Part shown: piece by piece, positions 18,550-27,008 of the stretch
How the letters are laid out: every line of letters starts with the position of its first letter
Position numbering within the stretch: the first letter of the stretch is position 1
Made by a program: the position numbers and the translations under genes
Notes under the pieces: model-generated
What the model saw: only the letters and a program-made list of their open reading frames with translations
Told to the model about the DNA's origin: nothing
Databases searched by the model: none
Assembly (NCBI GenBank): GCA_963734685.1
Contig: CAVTIC010000007.1
Location: 558,001 to 622,000 of the forward strand
Direction: 5' to 3'
Length of the DNA stretch: 64,000 nucleotides
Source: JAOUEA01 sp963734685
GTDB taxonomy: Bacteria > Actinomycetota > UBA4738 > HRBIN12

Positions 18550-18587
18550 CGGTCCATAGGACGGGCGCGAAAGGAGACGACGGCTCG

Positions 18588-19874
18588 ATGACGATCGGCC
18601 GGGGGATCGGCCAAGGGATCGGCCAAGGGATCGGCCAAGGAATCGGCCAAGCGATCGGCCAAGGGATAGGACGGTCGGTGACGCTGGAGGAGCTGGAGCG
18701 CGATCCGTATCCGACCTATGCGCGCCTGCGTGACGAGGAACCGGTGAGCTTCGTGCCCGCCGTCGGTCTCTGGCTCGTCACTCGACACGACGACGTGAAG
18801 CACGTCGCCACGCACCCCGAGACGTTCACGGCCGCGACCGAGCCCTCGACCCTGAACCGCACGATGGGCGAGAACATGCTGGGGATGGAGGGTCCGGAGC
18901 AGCGGTGGATCCGCGCGATCACCGAGGTGCCGTTCCGCCCTCGCGACGTGGAGGAGCGCACCCAGGGCATGATCCCGCGCCTGGCCGGTGCGCTGATCGA
19001 CGGGTTCGTCGAGCGTGGCGAGGCTGATCTGTTCCGCGAGTACGCCGACCCGATGAGCGTGCGGGCGCTCTGCTTCATGCTGGGCCTGGACGACGTGCCG
19101 TGGCAGGACATCCTCCATTGGAACGAGGGCCTGATGCCCGGACTCGCGAACTTCGAGGGTGATCGGGAGAAGCAGGCGCCGGCCGACGAGGCTGCCGCGG
19201 CGCTGCACGCTGCGATCGGCCACGTGCTCGACCGGCTCGAGGGCGAGCCGGACGGCTCGGTGCTCTCGTGGATGCTGCATCACGAGGAGGACGGACGGCG
19301 CATGTCGCGCGAGCAGATCGTCGCGAACACTACGCTGATGCTCTCCGGCGGCCTGCAAGAACCGCGGGACGTGATCGCGCTGACGCTGTGGGCGCTGCTC
19401 TCGAATCCGTCGCAGTTCGAGGAGGTCCGCGCCGATCGCACGCTGGTCAAAGCGGCCGTCGAGGAGACCCTCCGGTGGGCGGGACCGGTCGGCACCGCGA
19501 CGCGGCAGACGACCGAGGCGACCGAGCTCGCCGGCATCGCGCTCGAACGAGGAGCGCTGATCGGCGCGGTGCTGTCGTCGGCGAACCGCGACCCGCGCCG
19601 GTGGACCGACCCCGACAGGTTCGACGTGCACCGCAAGGAGGGCGCGCACCTCGCGTTCTCCGCCGGAACACACTTCTGCCTCGGCGCCTGGTTCGGGCGA
19701 CACCTCGCCCGCGTGACGCTCGACCATGTGCTCGACCGGCTCCCCGGACTCGAGCTCGACGCCGAGCGGCCGGTCACGCTGTCGGGGTGGGAGTTCCGAG
19801 CGCCGGACTCGCTCTGGGTCCGCTGGGAGCCTCAGCCGGGCGGGCCTTCCATTCCGCTGGCCGGCGCGGGGTGA
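18588..19874 (+). CDS. Cytochrome P450 with GIGQ-repeat N-terminus
   Basis: 428 residues. Haem loop FSAGTHFCLGAWFGRHLAR with Cys at residue 364; ExxR in EETLRW. The I-helix reads SGGLQEPRD in place of the usual A-G-x-D/E-T, so the acid-alcohol pair for oxygen activation is altered. The N-terminus (residues 2-27) is built from a four-residue repeat (GIGQ) encoded by a 12-bp tandem repeat. The conserved fold starts only at about residue 30 (TLEELERDPYPTYARL). The ATG follows AAAGGAGACG. A later start cannot be excluded, which would put the repeat in the leader. Confidence 0.9.
   Translation: MTIGRGIGQGIGQGIGQGIGQAIGQGIGRSVTLEELERDPYPTYARLRDEEPVSFVPAVGLWLVTRHDDVKHVATHPETFTAATEPSTLNRTMGENMLGMEGPEQRWIRAITEVPFRPRDVEERTQGMIPRLAGALIDGFVERGEADLFREYADPMSVRALCFMLGLDDVPWQDILHWNEGLMPGLANFEGDREKQAPADEAAAALHAAIGHVLDRLEGEPDGSVLSWMLHHEEDGRRMSREQIVANTTLMLSGGLQEPRDVIALTLWALLSNPSQFEEVRADRTLVKAAVEETLRWAGPVGTATRQTTEATELAGIALERGALIGAVLSSANRDPRRWTDPDRFDVHRKEGAHLAFSAGTHFCLGAWFGRHLARVTLDHVLDRLPGLELDAERPVTLSGWEFRAPDSLWVRWEPQPGGPSIPLAGAG
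18593..18664 (+). repeat. 12-bp tandem repeat, six units
   Basis: Six head-to-tail copies of GATCGGCCAAGG (first copy ends GGGG, fifth differs at two positions) followed by a partial seventh. It keeps frame and encodes (I-G-Q-G)n at the N-terminus of the P450. Such repeats vary in copy number by slippage. Confidence 0.9.
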
Positions 19875-19978
19875 GGCCCGCGAGATCCATGGTCGTCGGC
19901 GGGCGAACGCGATCTCTCCGGCGCGCCGATCCCTGACAGGATGATGGTCGGCCGCCCACGACATGGAGGAGTCCGCAC

Positions 19979-20476
19979 ATGAGCGACGAGAAGCTGATCG
20001 AGGAAGCGCAGGCGTACCTGGGTGAGGGCGAGCAGGTGGTCGCGGCGGGCATCTTCCAGCCTCGCGGGACCACCGGGGGCATGGTGGGCGCCACCGGCGC
20101 CGGCTTCGCGACGAACAACATCGTGGGTGAGATCGTGGGTGCCACTGCGGGGCTCGAGTCCGGGCGGGCGATGTCGCACGTCGACGGCGTGCCGCGCTGG
20201 ACGATGCTCGCGGTGACGCCGACGACGTTGTACGCGATCGCCTGTGGTCAGCACGGCGTCGGGTGGCAGCCGCAGGAGACGTTCGCGACGGTCGACCGCT
20301 CGCGGGCGCGCGTCACCGTGCACGGCCGCGTGAACGTGCGCACGCTCACGGTCGAGGACTCCGACTCAGGCCGCACCTTTCAGTGGGAGGGCAACCGCAT
20401 CGGTCCCGCCCACGCGAAGGCCGTGATCGAAGCCCTCGAGGCCGAGGAAGTCGACACCCCCGACGAAGAGGGCTGA
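19979..20476 (+). CDS. Conserved-looking hypothetical protein with glycine-rich hydrophobic segment
   Basis: 165 residues, ATG behind a GGAGGAG site. The N-terminus is an acidic helix (EEAQAYLGEGEQVVAAGIF), followed by a Gly/Ala-rich stretch (TTGGMVGATGAGFATNNIVG) resembling a glycine-zipper or membrane-inserting hairpin. Then comes a beta-rich part (MLAVTPTTLYAIACG ... TFATVDRSRARVTVHG) reminiscent of bacterial PH-like domains, and an acidic tail. I do not recognise a family with certainty. Single gene between the P450 and the permease operon. Confidence 0.6.
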   Translation: MSDEKLIEEAQAYLGEGEQVVAAGIFQPRGTTGGMVGATGAGFATNNIVGEIVGATAGLESGRAMSHVDGVPRWTMLAVTPTTLYAIACGQHGVGWQPQETFATVDRSRARVTVHGRVNVRTLTVEDSDSGRTFQWEGNRIGPAHAKAVIEALEAEEVDTPDEEG

Positions 20477-20571
20477 CGTCCGTCCGCGCGTCCGCTGGCC
20501 CTGTTCGCTCAGCACGGTTCACGAAGTCGTGCTAGAAACGCCCGTCGGCGCTGACCATCGGGGGAGAAGAC

Positions 20572-22011
20572 ATGGCGACGATCGCAGAGGAGCCGGCGGA
20601 GCGTCCGCGTACCGCGGTCCGCGAGGTCTCGCGGAAGCTGGCGCTCGGCGGCATCGTCGGCATCATCTTCTTCTCGGTCTCGGGCGGCCCGTACGGTCTG
20701 GAAGACACGATCGGGGAGAGCGGCGCCGGGATGGGGCTGCTCCTCATCATCATCACGCCGATCATCTGGAGCCTGCCGACGGCGCTGATGGTGGCCGAGA
20801 TGGCCACGATGATGCCGGTCGAGGGCGGCTACTACTACTGGGGCAAGACCGCACTCGGCGACCTGTGGGGCTTCAACTTGGGTTGGTGGATGTGGGTGAC
20901 GAGCTGGGTCGACCTGGCGCTGTACCCCGTGTTGTTCGTCGACTACTCGGCGTACTTCTTCCCGGTCCTCGAAGACAACCAACTCGTGCGATGGCTCGTC
21001 GCGGTGACGCTGATCTGGGTGTTCGCCTACGTCAACATCCGCGGCGCCAAGGTGGTCGGGGATTCCTCCAAGCTCTTCTTCGGGATCGTCATCACGCCGT
21101 TCGTGCTGGTCACGATCTTCGGGCTCTTCAAGATGAACCAGAGCGCGTTCGAACCGTTCGTCTACGAAGGCGTCACGTTGCCCGCGGCGTTCGGGGCGGG
21201 GCTCTTCGTGATCATGTGGAACTACATGGGGTGGGACGGCCTCTCGACGGTGATGGGTGAGATCGAGGACCCGCGGCGGGACTACCCGAGGGCGCTCGCG
21301 ATCACGCTGCCGATCATCACGCTGATCTACCTCGTGCCGACCTACGTCGCGCTCAGCGTCGTGGGTGCCGTCGACGTCGAGTGGACGGCTGGCGCGTACA
21401 ACGTGGTCGCCGAACAGGTGGCGGGGTCGTGGCTGGGCGGCCTGCTCACCGTCACGGCCGTGATCTCCGCGATCGGGCTCTACTCGGCGTGGCTCCTCCA
21501 GAACAGCCGCATCCCGTTCGCGCTCGCCGGGGACGGCTTCCTCCCGAAGTCGGTGACGAAGCTCCACCCACGGTTCAAGACCCCGACCGTGGCGATCGTG
21601 ATCCAGGCGCTGATCTGCTCGGTACTGGCCCTGTCGGCCTTCGGGAGCCTCGTGGCGATCGACGTCACGATCTACGCCTGTGCCCTGCTGCTGGAGTTCG
21701 CCTCGCTCATCGCGATGCGGATCAAGCGGCCGGACCTGGAGCGTCCGTTCAAGGTCCCGGGCGGGTGGCTCGGGGTAGCGCTCATCACCCTGTTCCCGCT
21801 GTTCGTGATCGTGACCGCCGTCTACTTCCAGGTGCTGGACGTCGGCCCGATCCAGGGCATCGGATGGGCGGCCGCCGGTCTGGCCACGGGACCGATCATG
21901 TACTACGTGTTGCGCCCGAGCAAACGGCGGAAGGGCGTCGACAACGTCGTCGATCTCGAGACCGGTGAGCTCTACAACAGGTGGGCCGAGTCCGAGGAGG
22001 CATCGTCATGA
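20572..22011 (+). CDS. APC-superfamily permease (putrescine/amino acid type)
   Basis: 479 residues with about 12 transmembrane segments. The first helix (LALGGIVGIIFFSVSGGPYGLEDTIGESG) matches the SGGPYG signature of the APC subgroup that includes PuuP-like putrescine and amino-acid carriers. ATG behind GGGGGAGAAG. First gene of a permease-Usp-PotD unit with 4-nt overlaps. It probably imports an amine processed by the gamma-glutamyl enzymes nearby. Confidence 0.85.
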   Translation: MATIAEEPAERPRTAVREVSRKLALGGIVGIIFFSVSGGPYGLEDTIGESGAGMGLLLIIITPIIWSLPTALMVAEMATMMPVEGGYYYWGKTALGDLWGFNLGWWMWVTSWVDLALYPVLFVDYSAYFFPVLEDNQLVRWLVAVTLIWVFAYVNIRGAKVVGDSSKLFFGIVITPFVLVTIFGLFKMNQSAFEPFVYEGVTLPAAFGAGLFVIMWNYMGWDGLSTVMGEIEDPRRDYPRALAITLPIITLIYLVPTYVALSVVGAVDVEWTAGAYNVVAEQVAGSWLGGLLTVTAVISAIGLYSAWLLQNSRIPFALAGDGFLPKSVTKLHPRFKTPTVAIVIQALICSVLALSAFGSLVAIDVTIYACALLLEFASLIAMRIKRPDLERPFKVPGGWLGVALITLFPLFVIVTAVYFQVLDVGPIQGIGWAAAGLATGPIMYYVLRPSKRRKGVDNVVDLETGELYNRWAESEEASS

Positions 22012-22517
22012 GCCAGCTCCCGCGTCCCGGTGACTGGGAGGCGCCGGTCGCCCTGCCGGCAGCGCCGCGTCCGCAGAAGGTCCTGATCCCCTTCGACGGG
22101 TCCCACACGGCCGAGCGCGCCCTCTCGTGGGGCATCCTCGTCGCGAAGAACAACGACGCCGAGGTCGTCGTCGTGGTCGCGTTCGACCCACCGCTGACGG
22201 TTCGGGGGCGTGGGGCGGCCTACGTCGAGGAGATGAAGGTCGAGTTGCACGGTGAGGCCCTCAGCCTGGCCGAGGAGTCCGTGGCCCTCCTCCAGAGCCA
22301 GGGCGTGAACGCGCGCGGCGTGGTGGTCCGAGGCGACGTGGCGCGGGGCATCCTCGAGACCGCCGAGGAGGAGGCCGTCGACATGATCATCATCGGCCGC
22401 CAGGGGGTGACCCATGAGATGGGCGACGCACTCGACAAGTTCCGCGCGCTGATGTCCGGAGGGATCGCGGAGAAGGTTTCCCGGCACGCCGCGGTCCCGG
22501 TCCTCGTGGTGGTGTGA
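22008..22517 (+). CDS. Universal stress protein (UspA family)
   Basis: 169 residues with one Usp domain: start KVLIPFDGSHTAERALSWG, ATP-binding-like IIIGRQGVTHEM followed by the C-terminal SRHAAVPVLVVV. ATG overlaps the permease stop (ATGA), so it is coupled to it. Usp proteins encoded next to APC permeases often regulate or sense the transporter; this is inferred from the gene pairing. Confidence 0.85.
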   Translation: MSQLPRPGDWEAPVALPAAPRPQKVLIPFDGSHTAERALSWGILVAKNNDAEVVVVVAFDPPLTVRGRGAAYVEEMKVELHGEALSLAEESVALLQSQGVNARGVVVRGDVARGILETAEEEAVDMIIIGRQGVTHEMGDALDKFRALMSGGIAEKVSRHAAVPVLVVV

Positions 22518-23614
22518 TGGTCGCTGCGCATCTCCTCTCACGGCGCGACGCGCTCCGCCTCGGCGGCGCTGCCGGACTCGGGGTCATCCTGGTCCCCCTG
22601 CTCGGTTCGTGCTCGGATCCGGACGAGTCGAAGCTCGTCTTCCTGAACTGGCAGGACTACATCGACCGGACCATCCTCGACGACTTCTCCGACGAGTCGG
22701 GGCTCACCGTGACGTACGAGACGTACGCGTCCAACGACGAGCTCGAGCGGCGTCTCGTCCTGGCGGAGACCGCCCGGCGCCGAGGGCGCCAGGGCAACAC
22801 CTTCGATCTGATCGTGCCCTCGGAGAACCTCTTGTCGCAGCTTCGATCGGCCGACGGCCTGCAAGAGCTCGACCAGGGCATCGTCGTGAGCCTCGGGAAC
22901 CTCGCCGAGGAGTTCCGTCGAGAGCCGTTCGATCCGGGGAACCGCTTCAGCGTCCCGTGGGCCACGGGCACCACCGGCATCGGCTACGACACGACCGCGT
23001 TCGACGAGCCGCCCGACTGGAACGTGTTCCTCGATCCCACCGTCGAGGGCTCCATGACGATCCTGGACGAGACCCGCGACGCGTTCGGGGCGGCGCTGTT
23101 CGCCCTGGGTGAGGATCCGAACACGACCGATCCGGCCGTCATCGACGCCGCGGCGGAGTTCCTGATCGAGGCCAAGGGGGTGATCTCGGGTTTCGACTCG
23201 GCCACCTATTCCGATCGGCTCGCGAGCGGCGAGCTCGTGTGCGCCGAGGCCTACTCGAGCGACGTCCAGCTCGGCAAGCAAGAGAATCCGAATCTCGAGT
23301 TCACGATCCCTGCTCAAGGCGGCCTCCGCTGGATCGACTCCATGTGCATTCCGGTCGACGCCGCCAACCCCGAGGGCGCGAACCGCTTCATGGAGTTCTA
23401 TCTTCAGCCGGAGATCTCGGCCACCAACGCCACGACGAGCCAGGTCGACACGGGCAATGAGGCGGCGAAGGAGTTCATCCCGCTCGAGGTGCTCGAAGAC
23501 CCGGTCATCTTCCCGCCGCCGGAGACGCTCGAGGTGCTGCGGTTCACCGAGGATCTCGGCCCTGAGATCAATGAGCTCTACGACGAGGCGTTCGAACGCG
23601 TGAAGGCGGGGTAG
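22517..23614 (+). CDS. PotD-like spermidine/putrescine-binding lipoprotein
   Basis: 365 residues. The leader has SRRDALR and a hydrophobic stretch ending in the lipobox LLGSC (Cys32), so it is a lipoprotein that is probably Tat-exported. The mature part opens KLVFLNWQDYID, typical of polyamine-binding proteins, and later NPEGANRFMEFYL. No ABC permease or ATPase gene is adjacent, so it is an orphan binding protein, here coupled to an APC permease. A GTG one codon upstream (22514) overlaps the Usp stop and may be used. Confidence 0.85.
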   Translation: MVAAHLLSRRDALRLGGAAGLGVILVPLLGSCSDPDESKLVFLNWQDYIDRTILDDFSDESGLTVTYETYASNDELERRLVLAETARRRGRQGNTFDLIVPSENLLSQLRSADGLQELDQGIVVSLGNLAEEFRREPFDPGNRFSVPWATGTTGIGYDTTAFDEPPDWNVFLDPTVEGSMTILDETRDAFGAALFALGEDPNTTDPAVIDAAAEFLIEAKGVISGFDSATYSDRLASGELVCAEAYSSDVQLGKQENPNLEFTIPAQGGLRWIDSMCIPVDAANPEGANRFMEFYLQPEISATNATTSQVDTGNEAAKEFIPLEVLEDPVIFPPPETLEVLRFTEDLGPEINELYDEAFERVKAG

Positions 23615-23642
23615 GCCTGGTTCTGAGCACGAGGACCGTTCG

Positions 23643-24785
23643 ATGAGTGCGCGTCCGAAGAACCCACGTCGCCCCGCCCGAGCCGAGACGGTCGGGTCCC
23701 TGCTCAGGCCACCGGCGTTGCGGGCGGCGGTCGAGGCCTTCTACGAACGTGGCCATTCGGCGGTGCTCGAGGAGGAGCGTGCTCGTGACCGATCGGAGCT
23801 GTCGGCGATCGAGGACCGCGAGATACGTGAGGCGGTGCGGCGCCAACGCGAGTGCGGTCTCGATGTGGTCACCGACGGGGAGTTCCGGCGCTGGATGTTC
23901 ATGAACTCGTTCTACGACGCCGTGAGCGGTGTCCGAACCGGCAAGACCGTGACGTTCCACAACGACCGCGGCGACGACGTCGAACTCGCGGTACACGAGA
24001 TCGTCGAGCCGCTCGAGCAGGTGGACTCGCCGGGTGCCCGCGAAGCGGCGTTCATGCGCGGGGTGGCGGGAGACCTACCGTTCAAGGTGACGTTCCCGGC
24101 CGCGTCGATCTTCGCGCACCCGTTCACGACGGTGGAAGGCGCGTACGGCTCCGTCGCCGAGTTCGTCGATGCGGCGGTCGCGATCGAACGGCAGCTCGTG
24201 GCGGACGCGATCGCCGCCGGCGCGCGGTACGTGCAATTCGACTTCCCGCTCTATCCGTACCTCGTCGATCCGGCGTGGGTCGGCCGGTTCGAGGCGGCAG
24301 GCCACGACGTCGACGCCGTGCTCGGGTCGGCGCTCGCCGCCGACGCCGCAGTGCTCGAGGGCATCCCCGACGACGTCACGGTCGGTTTGCACATCTGCCG
24401 CGGGAACTTCCGCTCGTCGTGGATGTGCGAGGGCTCGCTCGAGCCGGTCGCCGAGCTCGTCTTCGGCGAGCTCCCGTACGACTCGTTCCTCGTGGAGTGG
24501 GACGACGAAGGCCGCGACGGCGGCTACGCCCCGGTGCGCCACCTGCGGCAGGGAAGCGTGATGGTCATGGGGCTGATCAGCTCGAAGACCCCGCGGCTCG
24601 AGGACGAAGACGACCTCGTTCGCCGGATCGACGAGGCCGCCGGACATGCCGGCGGCATCGAGCGGGTCGCGATCAGCCCGCAGTGCGGGTTCGCGAGCGT
24701 GATGCTCGGCAACGAGACGAACGAGGACGCGCAGTGGCGCAAGCTCGAGCTGGTGGGCACGGTGGCCGACCGGCTGTGGGGGTGA
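23643..24785 (+). CDS. MetE-like (cobalamin-independent methionine synthase C-terminal) protein
   Basis: 380 residues, corresponding to the catalytic C-terminal half of MetE only. ETVGSLLRPPAL at the start; zinc ligands likely in GLHICRGN (His, Cys) and ISPQCGF (Cys). Stand-alone versions occur widely and some act in C1 or methylthiol metabolism rather than as methionine synthases. Starts 28 nt after the PotD-like gene, on the same strand. Methyl donor and acceptor unknown. Confidence 0.8.
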   Translation: MSARPKNPRRPARAETVGSLLRPPALRAAVEAFYERGHSAVLEEERARDRSELSAIEDREIREAVRRQRECGLDVVTDGEFRRWMFMNSFYDAVSGVRTGKTVTFHNDRGDDVELAVHEIVEPLEQVDSPGAREAAFMRGVAGDLPFKVTFPAASIFAHPFTTVEGAYGSVAEFVDAAVAIERQLVADAIAAGARYVQFDFPLYPYLVDPAWVGRFEAAGHDVDAVLGSALAADAAVLEGIPDDVTVGLHICRGNFRSSWMCEGSLEPVAELVFGELPYDSFLVEWDDEGRDGGYAPVRHLRQGSVMVMGLISSKTPRLEDEDDLVRRIDEAAGHAGGIERVAISPQCGFASVMLGNETNEDAQWRKLELVGTVADRLWG

Positions 24786-24801
24786 GCGATCTGCCGGCTG
24801 C

Positions 24802-24807
24802 TAGCCT
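24802..24807 (+). promoter_or_regulatory. -10 box (TAGCCT) of the flavin oxidoreductase gene
   Basis: TAGCCT ends 6 nt before the ATG at 24814 and no ribosome-binding site is present. Leaderless-type start. Confidence 0.45.
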
Positions 24808-24813
24808 CGATGT

Positions 24814-26313
24814 ATGGCCGTACGAACCGTGACCCATCGCCCCGCGATCATCCAAGGGGGCATGGGAGTGGCCGTGTCCGGCTGGCGGCTCGCCCGCGCG
24901 GTTTCCCGTGCGGGGCAGCTCGGCGTGGTGTCCGGCACCGCCCTCGACATGGTGCTCGCGAGGCGTCTGCAGCTCGGCGACCGCGACGTCAGGCGAGCCA
25001 TCGAGGCCTTCCCGGACCGCGATGTGGCTGCGCGCATCCTCGCGGATTACTTCGTCGAAGGCGGCATCTCCGACGGCCAGCCGTTCAAGGGGGTGCCGGT
25101 GTTCGCCGTTGAGCCACGTCGCCGCAGCCTCGAGCTCGCCACGATGGGCGGATTCGTCGAAGTGTGGCTCGCGAAGGAGGGGCACGACGGCATCGTCGGC
25201 ATCAACTTCCTGGAGAAGATCCAACTGCCGACGCCGCCCACCCTCTACGGGGCGATGCTCGCGGGGGTCGACGCTGTGCTCGTGGGCGCCGGCATCCCGC
25301 GCGAGATCCCCGGGCTGCTCGACGGCCTGGCCGGGCACGACCCCGTCTCGCTGCCGCTGCACGTCGCCGAGGGTGACGGCGACAAGGTTGCCCTCGCGTT
25401 CGATCCGCGGAGCGTCGTGCCGGCGCCGGGGGCCCCACTGGCCCGGCCCATGTTCCTCGCGATCATCGCCTCCACGGCACTCGCGATCAGCCTCGCCCGC
25501 AAGACCCCCGGCGTCGACGGGTTCGTGGTCGAGGGCCCGACCGCCGGCGGCCACAACGCACCGCCCCGGGGGGCACCTGAGCTCGTCGACGGCGAGCCCG
25601 TGTACGGTCCGCGCGACGACGTCGATCTCGAGAAGGTCAGTGAGCTCGGGCTTCCGTTCTGGCTCGCGGGCGGGCAGGCGACCCCAAAACGATTGCGCGA
25701 TGCACAGGAAGCCGGCGCGGCCGGGATCCAGGTGGGGACGGTGTTCGCGTTCTGCGAGGACTCCGGCATGGCGCCCTCCATCCGCGCCCGGGTGCTCGAG
25801 GAGGTGGCAGCAGGGCGGGTCTCGGTCTTCACGGACCCACTGGCCTCGCCCACCGGGTTCCCGTTCAAGGTGGTTCAGCTCGACGGCACGCTCTCCGAGG
25901 ACGCGATCGAGGACGCGAGGGAGCGCACGTGCGACCTCGGGTACCTCCGCGAGGTGTACGTGACCCCCGAGGGCGCGCTCGGGTATCGGTGCCCGGCCGA
26001 GCCCGTCGACGATTACGTTCGCAAGGGTGGGGACCTGGCCGAGACCGTGGGCCGCAAGTGCATCTGCAACGGCCTCACCGCCACGGTCGGCCTCGGGCAG
26101 CGCCGCGCCGGAGTGGAGGAACCCCCGATCGTCACGGCCGGGGATGACCTCGAGGACCTCGGCCGGCTGCGAGGGCCGGATCGGTGCGGGTACACAGCGG
26201 CCGAGGTGGTGGCTTACCTGCTGGGTGAGCCCCTGCTGGCTGAGCCGCCGTCGCGACGCGACGAAGTCGTTCGTGCAATCGACGCGTCGTTCGAGCCCGT
26301 CAGTCCTGCCTGA
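24814..26313 (+). CDS. Nitronate monooxygenase-like FMN oxidoreductase
   Basis: 499 residues. Starts PAIIQGGMGVAVSGWRLARAVS, the FMN barrel opening of the 2-nitropropane dioxygenase/NMO family. VEGPTAGGHNAPPRG holds the conserved histidine region and AGAAGIQVGT the phosphate-binding loop. It is longer than usual (about 350): a C-terminal extension from about residue 380 contains several Cys (YRCPAEP, GRKCICNGL), possibly a metal site. Members oxidise nitronates or act as NAD(P)H:quinone reductases. Confidence 0.85.
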   Translation: MAVRTVTHRPAIIQGGMGVAVSGWRLARAVSRAGQLGVVSGTALDMVLARRLQLGDRDVRRAIEAFPDRDVAARILADYFVEGGISDGQPFKGVPVFAVEPRRRSLELATMGGFVEVWLAKEGHDGIVGINFLEKIQLPTPPTLYGAMLAGVDAVLVGAGIPREIPGLLDGLAGHDPVSLPLHVAEGDGDKVALAFDPRSVVPAPGAPLARPMFLAIIASTALAISLARKTPGVDGFVVEGPTAGGHNAPPRGAPELVDGEPVYGPRDDVDLEKVSELGLPFWLAGGQATPKRLRDAQEAGAAGIQVGTVFAFCEDSGMAPSIRARVLEEVAAGRVSVFTDPLASPTGFPFKVVQLDGTLSEDAIEDARERTCDLGYLREVYVTPEGALGYRCPAEPVDDYVRKGGDLAETVGRKCICNGLTATVGLGQRRAGVEEPPIVTAGDDLEDLGRLRGPDRCGYTAAEVVAYLLGEPLLAEPPSRRDEVVRAIDASFEPVSPA

Positions 26314-26315
26314 GC

Positions 26316-27008
26316 GTGTTGACGGATCGGGGTGATCGGCCGGCGCGCGTGCTCCTCCTGAAGCCGCACGATCTTGCTGACCCTGGGCTCGTCGGGGATG
26401 CACTCCTGGGCCGCGGAGCCGAGCTCACCGAGCACGTGCTCGTCGACGACGGGCCTCCTCCCTCGCTCGACGGGTTCGACGCCGTGGTCGTGATGGGTGC
26501 CCCGTGGTCGGTCTACGGCGAGGAGGTCCGTGAGTGGATCGGGGGACTGCTCGACCTGCTCCGACAGGCGTGGGAGCGAGATGTGCCCGTGCTGGGCATC
26601 TGCTTCGGGGCGCAAGCCTTCGCCGAGGCGAACGGGGGCTGGGTCGCGCGAGCGCGCGACACGGAGGTGGGGCTGCACACGGTCGTGACCGACGATGCCG
26701 ACGTGGTGCCGGCGGGGCCTTGGTTCATGTGGCACGGCGACACGTTCGGACCGCCCGAAGGCGCAACGGTGATCGCGAGGACCGGCGCCGGTCCCCAGGC
26801 GTACACGATCGGCCCGCACCTGCTCGTGCAGTTCCATCCCGAAGCCACGGCCGGGATCGTCGAGTCGTGGCTCGCGTACGACGATGCCGACTTCCGCGTC
26901 GCGGGCGTCGATCCGGTCGAGACCCTGCAAGCGCTCCGTAAGGGTGAAGACGATGCGAGGACTCAGGCCGGCGTGCTCGTAGAGCGGTTCCTCGGCCGGA
27001 GCACCTAG
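26316..27008 (+). CDS. Class I glutamine amidotransferase-like protein
   Basis: 230 residues with the GATase-1 catalytic triad: nucleophile Cys96 in LGICFGAQ and His/Glu in LLVQFHPEAT. It resembles stand-alone GATases of the GMP-synthase-like group, which includes gamma-glutamyl hydrolases such as PuuD and AtdA2-like proteins. GTG start 2 nt after the preceding stop. With the two GS-like enzymes of the neighbouring operon it could remove or transfer the gamma-glutamyl group in an amine pathway; inferred. Confidence 0.8.
   Translation: MLTDRGDRPARVLLLKPHDLADPGLVGDALLGRGAELTEHVLVDDGPPPSLDGFDAVVVMGAPWSVYGEEVREWIGGLLDLLRQAWERDVPVLGICFGAQAFAEANGGWVARARDTEVGLHTVVTDDADVVPAGPWFMWHGDTFGPPEGATVIARTGAGPQAYTIGPHLLVQFHPEATAGIVESWLAYDDADFRVAGVDPVETLQALRKGEDDARTQAGVLVERFLGRST

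Noticed and set aside
18593..18664. CRISPR array or satellite
   Set aside because: The 12-bp units have no spacers, keep reading frame and lie inside a coding start.
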